From Neoarius graeffei (lineage: Eukaryota > Chordata > Actinopteri > Siluriformes > Ariidae), in assembly GCF_027579695.1 (NCBI RefSeq), contig NC_083577.1, positions 29,571,698 through 29,635,697 on the forward strand: a DNA stretch of 64,000 nt, read 5' to 3'. The notes under the pieces were generated by a model that ran no database searches, was not told where the DNA came from, and saw nothing but the letters and a program-made list of their open reading frames with translations. Both the position numbers and the translations under genes were made by a program. Of the stretch, positions 20,588 through 31,468 are shown in pieces (within the stretch, counting starts at the first letter, position 1; the number at the start of each line of letters is the position of its first letter).

Positions 20588-20650
20588 GTCATTAACATGA
20601 CTGGGTATAAAAAGAGCATCTTGGAGTGGCAGCAGCTCTCAGAAGTAAAG

Positions 20651-21670
20651 ATGGGAAGAGGATCACCAATCCCCCTAATTCTGCCCCGACAAATAGTGGA
20701 GCAATATCAGAAAGGAGTTCGACAGTGTAAAATTGCAAAGAGTTTGAACATATCATCTACAGTGCATAATATCATCAAAAGATTCAGAGAATCTGGAAGA
20801 ATCTCTGTGCGTAAGGCTCAAGGCCGGAAAACCACACTGGGTGCCCGTGATCTTCGAGCCCTTAGACGGCACTGCATCACATACAGGCATGCTTCTGTAT
20901 TGGAAATCACAAAATGGACTCAGGAATATTTCCAGAGAACATTATCTGTGAACACAATTCACCGTGCCGTCCACCATTGCCAGCTAAAACTCTATAGTTC
21001 AAAGAAGAAGCCATATCTAAACATGATCCAGAAGCGCAGACGTCTTCTCTGGGCCAAGGCTCATTTAAAATGGACTGTGGCAAAGTGGAAAAATGTTCTG
21101 TGGTCAGACGAATCAAAATGTGAAGTTCTTTATGGAAATCAGGGACGCCGTGTCATTCGGACTAAAGAGGAGAAGGATGACCCAAGTTGTTATCAGCGCT
21201 CAGTTCAGAAGCCTGCATCTCTGATGGTATGGGGTTGCATTAGTGCGTGTGGCATGGGCAGCTTACACATCTGGAAAGACACCATCAATGCTGAAAGGTA
21301 TATCCAGGTTCTAGAGCAACATATGCTCCCGTCCAGACGACGTCTCTTTCAGGGAAGACCTTGCATTTTCCAACATGACAATGCCAAACCACATACTGCA
21401 TCAATTACAGCATCATGGCTGTGTAGAAGAAGGGTCCGGGTACTGAACTGGCCAGCCTGCAGTCCAGATCTTTCACCCATAGAAAACATTTGGCGCATCA
21501 TAAAACGGAAGATATGACAAAAAAGACCTAAGACAGTTGAGCAACTAGAATCCTACATTAGACAAGAATGGGTTAACATTCCTATCCCTAAACTTGAGCA
21601 ACTTGTCTCCTCAGTCCCCAGACGTTTACAGACTGTTGTAAAGAGAAAAGGGGATGTCTCACAGTGGTAA
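20651..21670 (+). pseudogene. Tc1 transposase with one premature stop
   Basis: The frame runs from ATG at 20651 to TAA at 21668, 340 codons including stop, the usual Tc1 length. The paired helix-turn-helix region (residues ~1-110) is followed by a DD34E core: Asp in LWSDESK, Asp in [10 protein letters not shown], and Glu in [11 protein letters not shown], with 34 residues between the last two. The only lesion is a TGA at 21515-21517, in the C-terminal helix after IIKRKI, where an Arg codon is expected. The enzyme would cut and paste its element at TA sites. The Gmr1-like insertion also separates it from its left end. Confidence 0.92.
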
Positions 21671-21793
21671 ACATGGCCTTGTCCCAACTTTTTTGAGATG
21701 TGTTGTTGTCATGAAATTTAAAAATCACCTAATTTTTCTCTTTAAATGATACATTTTCTCAGTTTAAACATTTGATATGTCATCTATGTTCTA

Positions 21794-22167
21794 GCGGCAC
21801 GGTGGTGTAGTGGTTAGCGCTGTCGCCTCACAGCAAGAAGGTCGGGGTTTGAGCCCCATGGCTGGTGAGGGCCTTTCTGTGCGGAGTTTGCATGTTCTCC
21901 CTGTGTCCGCGTGGGTTTCCTCCGGGTGCTCCGGTTTCCCCCACAGTCCAAAGACATGCAGGTTAGGTTAACTGGTGACTCTAAATTGACCGTAGGTGTG
22001 AATGTGAGTGTGAATGGTTGTCTGTGTCTATGTGTCAGCCCTGTGATGACCTGGCGACTTGTCCAGGGTGTACCCCGCCTTTCGCCCGTAGTCAGCTGGG
22101 ATAGGCTCCAGCTTGCCTGCGACCCTGTAGAAGGATAAAGCGGCTAGAGATAATGAGATGAGATGAG
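21794..22167 (+). mobile_element. DANA/Mermaid-type SINE, first of a tandem pair
   Basis: Full-length, + strand, head GCGGCACGGTGGTGTAGTGG, tail (GATGA)n. The 12-bp TSD ATCTATGTTCTA lies at 21782-21793 and 22168-22179, inside the Tc1 right end. Confidence 0.95.
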
Positions 22168-22179
22168 ATCTATGTTCTA

Positions 22180-22543
22180 GCGGCATGGTGGTGTAGTGGT
22201 TAGCGCTGTCGCCTCACAGCAAGAAGGTCTGGGTTTGAGCCCCATGGCTGGCGAGGGCCTTTCTGTGCGGAGTTTGCATGTTCTCCCCGTGTCCGCGTGG
22301 GTTTCCTCTGGGTGCTCCGGTTTCCCCCACAGTCCAAAGACATGCAGGTTAAGTTAACTGGTGACTCTAAATTGACCGTAGGTGTGAATGGTTGTCTGTG
22401 TCTATGTGTCAGCCCTGTGATGACCTGGCGACTTGTCCAGGGTGTACCCCGCCTTTCGCCCGTAGTCAGCTGGGATAGGCTCCAGCTTGCCTGCGACCCT
22501 GTAGAACAGGATAAAGTGGCTAGAGATAATGAGATGAGATGAG
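22180..22543 (+). mobile_element. DANA/Mermaid-type SINE, second of a tandem pair
   Basis: It immediately follows the shared TSD and ends before a third copy of ATCTATGTTCTA at 22544-22555. It lacks the short TGTGAATGTGAG duplication present in its neighbour. Confidence 0.95.
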
Positions 22544-22653
22544 ATCTATGTTCTATTCTGAATGAAATATGGAATTTTGAAATTTCCACATCATTGCATT
22601 CCGTTTTTATTTACAATTTGTACTTTGTCCCAACTTTTTTGGAATCGGGGTTA

Positions 22654-22679
22654 TTTATATATATATATATATATATATA
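22654..22679. repeat. (AT)n microsatellite
   Basis: An AT run directly abuts the right end of the Tc1 element, where a TA target would be expected. Confidence 0.85.
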
Positions 22680-23049
22680 AAACAAAAAGGAGTCCTTTTT
22701 TTAAACATATACAGCTCCATTTAATAAACATTATTAGCCACTTTGCTAGCTAGCGCGTCATTAAAACGCTCCGCATTTTGTTTACACCACCGGCTGCTAT
22801 GGCTGTGACTGTGATTTCATTTCATCCAGAACTCCATCCTAAACCGGCCACTACTACACTAACTAGCCTGCCTAAATAGCGCACTTCTTCACTGTGTTCC
22901 AACAAACTACCTAGTGTGCTAGTTTGCGATTTGAAACGTTGCCAGCACAGCAGACTGTTATGTACAATTAGCGCCCCTGCTGGCTGGAATGAATAGTAGG
23001 AATATCACTGTGCATGCGCTGTACAGAATCAACCCCAAAAAATGACACA
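22680..23049. other. Unassigned sequence
   Basis: No gene or element boundary seen. Confidence 0.4.
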
Positions 23050-23264
23050 CTGCCAAGAATCCTTTAAAAAAAATCCGGGATCCAGAAAGTGATCCGGATC
23101 ACCGCCAAAATTTAATGGATTGTTACTTGTGCCCAGTCACACCTCTGGAAAAAATTTCAGAGCAATCCGTTCATAACTTTTTCTGTAATGTTGCTAACAG
23201 ACAAACCAACCAACAAACAAACAAACCAATGCTCCCGAAAACATAACCTCCTTGCCGGAGGTAA
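23050..23264. repeat. Interspersed repeat, copy 2 of 2
   Basis: Same family and orientation as 14876-15104, with a similar CAAACAAACAAACCAA run and a CTTGCCGGAGGTAA end. Confidence 0.65.
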
Positions 23265-23292
23265 AAAACAAATGACTTATCAAGAAATAATT

Positions 23293-23665
23293 ATCTCATC
23301 CCATCTCATTATCTCTTGCTGCTTTATCCTGTTCTACAGGGTTGCAGGCAAGCTGGAGCTTTTCCCAGCTGACTATGGGTGAGAGGCAGGGTACACCCTG
23401 GACAAGTCGCCAGGTCATCACAGGGCTGACACATAGACACAGATAACCATTCACACTCACACCTACAGTCAATTTGGAGTCACCAGTTAACCTAACCTGC
23501 ATGTCTTTGGACTGTGGGGGAAACCGGAGCACCCAGAGGAAACCCACGCGAACATGGGGAGAACATGCAAACTCCGCACAGAAAGGCCCTCGCTGGCCAT
23601 GGGGCTCGAACCCGGACCTTCTTGTTGTGAGGCGACAGTGCTAACCACTACACCACCGTGCCACC
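23293..23665 (-). mobile_element. DANA/Mermaid-type SINE
   Basis: Full-length on the minus strand. The TSD AAGAAATAATTA(T) is visible at 23281-23293 and 23666-23678. Confidence 0.93.
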
Positions 23666-23825
23666 AAGAAATAATTATTTTCAACAAAAAAATATGTTCC
23701 ACAATTATTGGCACCCCTGGAAAGTATAGAGAACACAGTGTAACTGAAGCATGTTTCCCTTTTAAATTGTACATTTTTTAGTTGATTGAAGTGTGTGAAC
23801 TTTCAAGATGTAATCCATGATTTCC

Positions 23826-24111
23826 TGAGTCTGTTACATGACAACAGTTTTTCGAAGTACTCCCAAGCCCATGTGGCTATATTTGTCATATTAGCATGAC
23901 AGTTTCCCAGGCAGTGGCACCTGAGGGCTCGAAGGTCACGCACATTCAACAGTGGTTTCCAACCTCGCCCTTTATGCTCTGTGATGTCTCCGAATTCCCT
24001 AAAACTTTTCAAAATGTTATGTACTCTATTTTTTGAAAGAACTAAATTCTCTCTAATCTTGCATTGAGAATTTTTTTTTAAACAACTAGCAATTCTCTCA
24101 CAAATCTTGGC
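23826..24111 (-). pseudogene. Tc1 transposase N-terminal fragment
   Basis: Minus-strand translation shows a helix-turn-helix segment (LVLSKNRVHNILKSFREFGD) and the linker KGRGWKPLLNVRDLRALRCH, then AWEYFEKLLSCN, as in Tc1 DNA-binding domains. It ends before the catalytic core. An ACAATTATTGGCACCCC end-like motif lies nearby at 23701. Confidence 0.7.
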
Positions 24112-24569
24112 ACAAAGAGTGAGCCACAACCCATCCTTGCTTGCAAAGTCTGAGCCTTTGGTGCTGCACGTTTTAAACACAATCATGTTACCCAGTAAGC
24201 TGCTTATTGTGAAATCAGCCAAAATGGTGTTACTTGAATATTCTATCAACTTTTCAGTCTTATTTTGCCTCCATCCCAACTTTTTTTAATGTGTTGCAGG
24301 CATCAAATTTGAACTTCATTTATACTGACAAAATACAATTAAGTTGGTCAGTAAAACTATTGAAAATCATTTCTTTGTGCTTTTGTCAGTTAAATAAAGA
24401 TACACGTGAATTAACAAATTACAGATTTTTGTTTTTATTGCATTTTGGAATATTTCCCTACTTTTGTGGAAATGAGGTTTATATTTTTACAAGATGTGAA
24501 AAATGTTACAACTGACCCCCTTCAATAAAATGGTTAATGCAACAAAATATCAGACAATATTATACAAAT
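24112..24569. other. AT-rich Tc1-like flank, no gene
   Basis: It contains CATCCCAACTTTTTTTAATGTGTTGCAGGC-like text near 24272 (key part CATCCCAACTTTTTTT), reminiscent of Tc1 ends, but I could not fix a boundary. Confidence 0.35.
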
Positions 24570-24582
24570 ATGAGTGTGGCAG

Positions 24583-24926
24583 GGCAGCACGGTGGTGTAG
24601 TGGTTAGCACTGTCGCCTCACAGTGAGAGGGTCGGGGTTCAAGCCCCGTGGCTGGCGAGGGCCTTTCTGTGCAGAGTTTGCAAGTTCTTCCCATGTCCAC
24701 GTGGTTTCCTCTGGGTGCTCTGGTTTTCCCCCAAAGGCATGCAGGTTAGGTTAACTGGTGACTCTAAATTGACCATAGGTGTGAATGGTTGTCTATGTGT
24801 CAGCCCTGTAATGACTTGTCCAGGGTGTACCCTGCCTTTTGCCCGTAGTCAGCTGGGATAGGCTCCAGCTTGCCTGTGACACTGTAGAACAGGATAAAGT
24901 GGCTACAGATAATGAAATGAGATGAT
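24583..24926 (+). mobile_element. DANA/Mermaid-type SINE at the edge of an LTR
   Basis: Full-length but diverged. It is flanked by TGTGGCAG at 24575-24582 and 24927-24934, which is the LTR terminus itself duplicated as the TSD. Confidence 0.85.
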
Positions 24927-25215
24927 TGTGGCAGCGGGGGCATGGCCAAGCAGCAGTATGTGAATGGAAGGTGGGGTCGGGGAAGGTAAGTGGCTAAGTC
25001 ATTCCACCTGCTGTCAATGAATGTGTGTGCTTGTTACAGGGATGGAGCATAAAAGGAGAGAGCAGAGAAAAGGAGCTCTCTCCCTGACCACAACGCATGT
25101 GTGAGTGAGTGAAAGAAAGCTGAAAAGCAAGCTGAAGCTCAATAAAGTGTTTTGTGTAAACATCAACTCTCGCCTGCCGTGCTTCTGTGCTCCACCCACA
25201 TCAGGAACTGTTACA
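24927..25215 (+). repeat. 5' LTR of Gmr1-like copy 3 (main part)
   Basis: It matches 29437-29745, includes a GAGCATAAAAGGAGAG promoter-like box near 25046 and CTCAATAAAG near 25138, and ends GGAACTGTTACA. The internal region follows with GTGGTGCTGACAC. Confidence 0.9.
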
Positions 25216-25254
25216 GTGGTGCTGACACAAAGGAGCACAGAACGGAACCACCCC

Positions 25255-25932
25255 ATGGAGTCCTCCCCATTTGAAGAGCTCATCCTTGCCCTTGCTACCG
25301 GCCAGCAGAACCAGCATCAAGCGCTGATCACCCTCTGAGAGGAACAGGAGCAACACGATGCTGGCCCAGCAGGAAGATCACCAGGTGTTCCGGCACCTGC
25401 TCACGTCAGCAGGGCCGTCGGCCACCACTGCTGCCACCCTCACGAAGATGGGACTGCAGGACGATCCGGAAGCGTTCCTCGCTCTCTCCGAGCAAGCAGC
25501 TGAGGCATGGGGGTGGCCGCTAGAGCAGCGTGCGGCACGCCTCCTCCCACTCCTGACTGGCTAGGTGCAACTCACAGTGCAACAGCTCCCTGCTGACAGC
25601 TGACTGGTCTATGCTGACCTGAGGATGGCCATCCTGCAGCGGCTCGGCCACTCTCCGGAGCAACATCGCCAGCGCTTCCGGATGCTGGTACTGGAGGAGG
25701 TCGGCCAGCTGTTTGCATTCGGCCAGCAACTCCGGGACATCTGCCAGTGGTGGCTGAGGGTGGAAGACCGAGACGCAGATGAGATCATTGATCTGGTGGC
25801 ACTGGAACAGTTTATGTCTCGACTTCCAGAAGGAACGGCGGAATGGGTCCAGTGTCACCGCACGGCATCACTGGAACGAGCCATCGAGCTGGCAGAGGAC
25901 CAACTGGAGGTGGATCTGATGGCAGGAAGATG
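25255..25932 (+). pseudogene. gag: gag of Gmr1-like copy 3
   Basis: ATG at 25255 (MESSPFEELILALATGQQ). A stop follows LITL at 25336-25338; a frameshift and a second stop after LLPLLTG (TAG at about 25562) follow. The SCAN-like part is still recognisable (HRQRFRMLVLEEVGQLFAFG, VALEQFMSRLPEGTAEWVQC). Not translatable as one protein. Confidence 0.82.
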
Positions 25933-25997
25933 AGGCGTCTCCCCTCGCTTCTCTTCTCTCTCTCCCCATCTCTTGTCCCCCTCTCCACCCCGTTCCC

Positions 25998-27929
25998 TTG
26001 CCACAGAGGCGGCGGCTGGCTCCTCCCCAGCTTGCCCGTTGCACCCATGGTGTCCTCCCATCTCCCTCTTCTGTGTCTGTGTTGTCTCCCCCTCAGGTGA
26101 GTGACACCCATAACACTAGTGCAGAGGGAAAGCCTGGGCCGGTGTGCTGGCGCAGCGGGGAATTGGAGCATCCCCAGAGTCAGAGCTCTGCAAGGGAGGT
26201 GGGTGCTGTAATCCGGATCCCTGATGTGCCAGAAACCGCCCCCGATTGGGCCGGAACATATCACATACCGGTGAGTATTCAAGGGGATACATATCACGCT
26301 TTGGTGGATTCCGGTTGTAATCAGACCTCAAGTCACCAACGACTGGTGCAATGTGAGGCATTGGGGGGAGCACAAGCAGTGAAAGTGTTGTGTGTGCATG
26401 AGGATGTTCACCATTACCCTCTAGTGTCTGTCCATATTCTATTCTGGGGCCAAATGCATAGAATAAAGGCAACGGTTAGTCCTCGTCTCATCCACTCATT
26501 GATTTTGGGTACTGATTGGCTGGGGTTGAAAAAACTAATGGAATATTTAACACGTAGTGGGTCCTGCACTAGTAGTTCATGGGAAGATCCCAGTGTGGCA
26601 TTGACTGGAGAAGCTGTCACAGAGCCGTCTATGTCAACACCATGTCAGAGTGAGGAGCAGCTCGCTCCTCCTCCCTTTCTCGGGGATTCCCTTGGGGATA
26701 TCCCGTTAGAGCAGTCGCGAGACGAGACTCTGCGGCATGTGTTTGACCAAGTGAGAGTAATCGATGGTCAAACTCTTCAGCCAAGCATGGCACCGACATT
26801 CCCCTATTTTGCTATTCTTAAAGATAGATTGTACCGAGTGACGCAGGACACTCAAACTCATGAACGAATAACCCAGTTGTTAATCCCAAAGAGCTGTAGG
26901 GAGCTCATATTCCATGTGGCTCACTTTAATCCCATGGCTGGACACTTAGGGCAAGATAAAACACTAGCCCAAATAATGGCCCAGTTCTATTGGCCAGGGA
27001 TTCGCGGGGATGTCCGTTGGTGGTGTGCGGCATACCGTGAATGCCAATTAGTAAATCCCGCGGCCACTCCAAAAGCACCTTTGCACACTCTTCCTCTAAT
27101 TGAGACCCTGTTTGAGCAAATTGGGATGGATCTCGTCGGGCCATTAGATCGGTCAGCACAGGGATATCGCTTTATTTTAGTTCTGGTGGACTATGCAACA
27201 CGATATCTGGAAGCAGTGCCTCTCCACAATATCTCAGCACACAGTATTGTGGAAGCGCTCTTCCGCTTTATCTCCCGGGTCGGGATTCCAAAAGAAATCC
27301 TGACAGACCAAGGCACCTCATTTATGTCATGCACACTGCACGAACTGTATGGGTTACTGGGGATTAAATCTATCCGTACCAGTGTCTATCACCCACGAAC
27401 AGATGGCTTAGTAAAGCGATTTAACCGAACACTCAAAAATATAATCCGGAAATTCATAAGTGAAGATGCGCATAATTGGGATAAGTGGCTCGAACCCCTG
27501 TTATTCGCAGTACGAGAGGTCCCACAAGCATCTACGGGGTTTTTTCCCTTTGAATTATTATATGGGCATAAACTGCATGGCATTCTGGACGTGCTACGGG
27601 AAAATCGGGAGGAGGGACCTTCACCTAGTAAAAATGAAATCCAGTATGTTCTTGACCTGCGCGCAAAACTCCACACCCTCACGCACCTAACCCAGGAGAA
27701 TTTGCAGCAGGCACAAGAACGTCAAAGCCGGCTGTATGACAGGGGCCCGCGCCTTAGAGAGTTCACGCCAGGAGATAAAGTGCTCGTATTATTGCCCATG
27801 TTGAGCTCTAAATTAGTCGCCATGAGGCAAGGGCCCTTCAAGGTCACATGGCGAGTCGGGGACGTCAACTATGAGGTGAAGCGAATGGTTGGGGTGGGGC
27901 ACTGCAAATCTACCACCTCAACTTTTTAA
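25998..27929 (+). pseudogene. pol: Protease-integrase of Gmr1-like copy 3
   Basis: This is one long frame of about 640 codons. The zinc knuckle is degenerate (CWRSGELEHPQSQS), but protease keeps ALVDSGCNQTS. Integrase has the HHCC region (HFNPMAGHLGQ, WCAAYRECQ: one Cys is now Tyr), the Asp residues in GMDLVGPLD and ILTDQGTSF, and a Lys instead of the catalytic Glu in GLVKRFNRTLKN. It should be catalytically dead even where the frame is open. The frame ends in the integrase C-terminal linker near 27929. Confidence 0.87.
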
Positions 27930-29436
27930 AACGCTGGAATGAGGGGGTCCCTGTGGCGTTGGTGTCGGTAGTCCCAGAGAAGGTGGAGCTGGGGCCGGAG
28001 GTAAAAAAGATAACATCTCGGACCACTCCGGTCCCTTGTGGAGACCAGCTCTCACCGGCCCAACTCACAGAGGTAGCCAAGTTGCAGAAGGAATTTTCCG
28101 ACGTGTTCTCGCCCCTTCCTGGTCATACCCACCTCATAGAACATCACATTGAAACGCCCCCAGGGGTGGTAGTGCGTAGCCACCCTTACCAATTGCCCGA
28201 ACACAAGAAAAAGGTGGTTTGGGATGAACTCAAGGCCATGCTCGAAATGGGCATAATCGAGGAGTCCCACAGTGACTGGAGCAGCCCAGTGGCCCTAGTT
28301 CCCAAGACTGATGGGTCAGTCCGGTTCTGTGTGGACTATAGAAAGGTCAATGCAGTGTCTAAATTTGACGCATAGCCAATGGCGCTGCTCACTTTTATTC
28401 GACACTGGATCTAACAAAGGGATATTGGCAGATTCCCTTGACTCCTCTATCCCGAGAGAAAATGGCCTTTTTCACATCATTTGGTTTACATCAATTTGTC
28501 ACACTCCCTTTTGGGTTGTTTGGGGCGCCCGCTACATTCCAGCAGCTTATGGACAGGGTCCTCCACCCTCACGCTGCCTATGCAGCTGCCTGTCTAGACG
28601 ACATCATAATTTACAGTCATGATTGGCTGCAGCACTTGGAACACCTAAGGGCCGTTCTAAAGTTGCTGAGGCGAGCGGGCCTCACAGCTAACCCAAAAAA
28701 GTGTGTGATTGGGCGGGTGGAAGTACAGTATCTGGGGCTCCACTTGGGCCATGGGCAGGTGCATCCCCAAATTAACAAGACGGCAGCGATTGCGGCCTGC
28801 CCGAGGCCCAAGACCAAAAAGGAGGTGAGACGGTTCTTGGGGCTGGCTGGCTATTATCGTAAGTTTCTGCCTAATTATTCGGATGTCACCAGCCCACAAA
28901 CTGATCTCACTAGAAAGGGGGCTCCAGATCTGGTTCAGTGGACAGGGCAGTGCCAACAGGCCTTGTCTGAGGTAAAAGGTGCACTGAGTGGGGGGCCACT
29001 TTTACACTCCCCTGACTTCTCTCTCCCCTTTATTTTGCAGACTGATGCATCCGACAGAGGGCTGGGGGCCGTTTTGTCCCAGGAGGTGGAGGGCGAGGAG
29101 CACCCCGTGCTGTACATCAGCCGGAAACTGTCGATGCGCAAAAGCAAGTACAGCACAATCGAGAAGGAGTTCCTCGCCATCAAGTGGGTGGTCCTTGCCC
29201 TCCGATACTACCTGCTGGGACACACTTTCACTTTCTGTTTGGACCACGTGCCCTTCCAGTGGCTCCTCCGCATGTAGGATGCCAATGTGCGGATCACCCG
29301 TCGGTATTTCGCCCTCCAGCCATTTAAGTTCAACATGATCCACAGGCCAGGGGCGCAGATGATGGTGGTGGACTTCCTGTCCCATAGGGGGGGAGTCATC
29401 AGGGAGCTGTCCGGCCTGAGTCGGGCGGTGGAGGTA
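27930..29436 (+). pseudogene. pol: RT-RNase H of Gmr1-like copy 3
   Basis: The pre-RT linker and first RT motifs (VALVPKTDGSVRFCVDYRKV) lie in one frame up to a TAG at 28372-28374. Next to it the about 35 bases encoding the segment before LDLTKGYWQI are deleted. RT resumes in another frame at 28438 with the active site read as ACLDDIIIYS (Tyr to Cys). The connection QFLGLAGYYRKFLPNY is read as RRFLGLAGYYRKFLPNY. RNase H follows, stopped at 29275-29277 (TAG after LLRM). Confidence 0.85.
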
Positions 29437-29745
29437 TGTGGCAGCGGGGGCATGGCTAAGCAGCAGTCTGTGAATGGAGGGTGGGGTCGGGGAAGGTAAG
29501 TGGCTAAGTCATTCCATCTGCTGTCAATAAATGTGTGTGTGTGTGTGACAGGGATGGAGCATAAAAGGAGAGAGAGAGCAGAGAAAAGGAGCTCTCTCCC
29601 TGACCACAATGCATGTGTGTGAGTGAGTGAAAGAGTGAGTGAAAGAAAGCTGAAAAGCAAGCTGAAGCTCAGTAAAGTGCTTTGTGTAAACATCAACTCT
29701 CACCTGCTGTGCTTCTGTGCTCCACCCACATCAGGAACTGTTACA
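29437..29745 (+). repeat. 3' LTR of Gmr1-like copy 3
   Basis: 309 bp, TGTGGCAG to GTTACA, with the same GAGCATAAAAGGAG box near 29557; followed by ATGAT. Confidence 0.92.
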
Positions 29746-29750
29746 ATGAT

Positions 29751-29988
29751 GACTATCATTTGCCATTCAATATTGGTAAATGTTTTCCATTTATGATCAT
29801 CAACATCTTGCATCAGTTGTAGCCCTACAGGATTTGCATCAACTGTGTTATGTAGAGTAAGTATTATTAAAACCTATAAACTCACTCAGTACAGTATGTG
29901 ACTATTTGCTATTGTACTGTTTCCTGTGGGTGTCTTCCTTATTCAGGTCTAAGGATAAGGTGCACTATCATTTGCTATTTCTATGAGC
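29751..29988. other. Short unassigned spacer
   Basis: Between two LTR elements; no gene or repeat end recognised. Confidence 0.4.
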
Positions 29989-29993
29989 TTATA

Positions 29994-30406
29994 TGCCAGT
30001 AAACCCGCTGAAGCTCAACTGACTACAAACATGGACTCCCCGAACTACATTTCCCATAACACACAACACCCTCTGTCTTCCGCCTACTGATTTACAGCTG
30101 ACTGTCATTTCCTTAATCTCCTGTCCCTCCCTATAAGCTCACCTCACATACACACATCTTTGCGAAGTATTGTTCTGCCCTCAGTACATACCAAGTCTTG
30201 TATTCTTTCTGATTGTCCATTTCTGACCCTTGCTACTTTCCTCTTGTTTCTCACTCTTTGTCTATTTTGCTATGCTACACTGTTTGCCGATCGCCCAACC
30301 CTCGCTAGTTTACTGACTCTGATTTCCGCTTTCCGATTTGGCTTTGACTACCTTCTGTAAGCTGTCTTCCTGCATGACTACATCCATAAGTGCCTGCACT
30401 CTCACA
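29994..30406 (+). repeat. 5' LTR of sushi-ichi-like element
   Basis: TGCCAGTAAACC to CACTCTCACA, 413 bp; pairs with 41665-42077 and is related to the solo LTR at 12557-12956. Confidence 0.92.
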
Positions 30407-30421
30407 AGATACTTTACCGTC

Positions 30422-31468
30422 ATGGATGTAGCGGAGGACACGAACTAGACCGCTTTAAATGCACAGGGGCATTTACTAGGAAAACATCAGCAAATGATTG
30501 CCGATCTCAACAGCCGGATGGCTCAGCTTGCAACGGTGATGTTGCAGACCCTCCTAGCATGCATTGTTTTGCCTACCAATCCAGTGTTGAAACCCCCTCC
30601 TCCGGAGAAGTTTGCTGGAGATGTCAGCGCCTGTAAAGGTTTTTTGTTACAGTGTTCTTTATATTTCACCACTATGCCTAGCCTGTCTGACGAACATAAG
30701 ATCACTAAATTCCTATCTTTTCTCACTGGCAAAGCACTCCGCTGGGCAACTGCAATCTGGCACAAGGGTGGCAAACCCACCAAGTCATATGAACAGTTCG
30801 TCTCACAATTCAAGAGGGTTTTCGACCATGAACCTGAGGGGATAGAAGTTGGAGAGAGCCTATTCGCCAGTTCCCAGGGTAACCGCAGCGTAGCCGAATA
30901 CGCCCTGGATTTCAGGACACTAGCTGCCACCAGTGGATGGAACGACCCCGCCTTGAAGGCAGTCTTTCACCAGGGTCTCCGTCCTGAGATCCTCAGTGAA
31001 CTGGCCTGTAGAGATGAGAACCTTTTTCTCGACTCCCTCATCAAACTAGCCATCCATTTCGACCAGTTGCTTAAGCATCGTCCCTCCATTCAGGATGATG
31101 CCAGGGCTGCCCTGCCGACAGAGGATGATGCTCCCATGGAAGTGTCCCGAACTAGACGATGCAAAGAGAGATTGTATATCTATTGTGGGAGCTCCGAACA
31201 TCACATTAGGAACTGCCCAATTCGACCAGCCTGTGATAACCCAGCTGAACCACCCAGGTCCTTCACAAGACCGGTGAGAAAGCACACCTCCAAGTCTTTT
31301 CAGTTACCAGTGATACTGAAAGTTGCATCCACTACTCGCACCCTATCTGCTTTCATAGATTCAGGAGCAGAAGGGAATTTTATCAAACAAGCCATTGTGC
31401 ATGAGCTCAACCTTCCCGTCACTATGCTGTACAGCCCACTCAGCATCTGGACCATCAATGGCAGGTGA
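30422..31468 (+). pseudogene. gag: Gag-protease of sushi-ichi-like element
   Basis: The likely start is ATG at 30422, but codon 9 is TAG (30446-30448). An in-frame Met at 30494 gives 324 further codons. The capsid region reads EKFAGDVSACKGFLLQCSLY and KITKFLSFLTGKALRWATAI, typical of the sushi-ichi/PEG10 group. The zinc knuckle YIYCGSSEHHIRNCP has lost its first Cys. Protease has AFIDSGAEGNFI. A TGA at 31466-31468 ends the frame after WTINGR. It is a decayed copy. Confidence 0.87.

Larger units (their letters stand above)
15312..22652 (+). mobile_element. Tc1-like transposon of IR/DR type, containing nested insertions
   Basis: Long inverted ends of about 75 bp or more: CCCCGATTCCAAAAAAGTTG at 15316 and its reverse complement near 22630-22650. 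A TA precedes the left end. Each end also has an inner copy of the AAAAAAGTTGGGACA motif (about 15508-15522 and 21680-21695), an IR/DR layout as in Sleeping Beauty-like elements. Without the Gmr1-like insertion (15616-20587) and two SINEs it is about 1.6 kb, normal for Tc1. Confidence 0.92.
24575..29745 (+). mobile_element. Gmr1-like Ty3/gypsy retrotransposon, copy 3 (decayed)
   Basis: The 5' terminal TGTGGCAG at 24575 is separated from the rest of its LTR by a SINE. The 3' LTR ends at 29745. The flanks ATGAG (24570-24574) and ATGAT (29746-29750) fit a 5-bp TSD with one change. The order is gag-protease-integrase-RT-RNase H. Decay includes multiple stops in gag, loss of the zinc-knuckle cysteines, integrase Glu to Lys, a frame break near 27900, a deletion at the start of RT near 28375, and a stop at 29275. 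Confidence 0.9.

Noticed and set aside
24922..24926. ATGAT as 5' TSD of Gmr1-like copy 3
   Set aside because: It fits the 3' flank perfectly but leaves the SINE without a TSD; the TGTGGCAG duplication explains both elements better.
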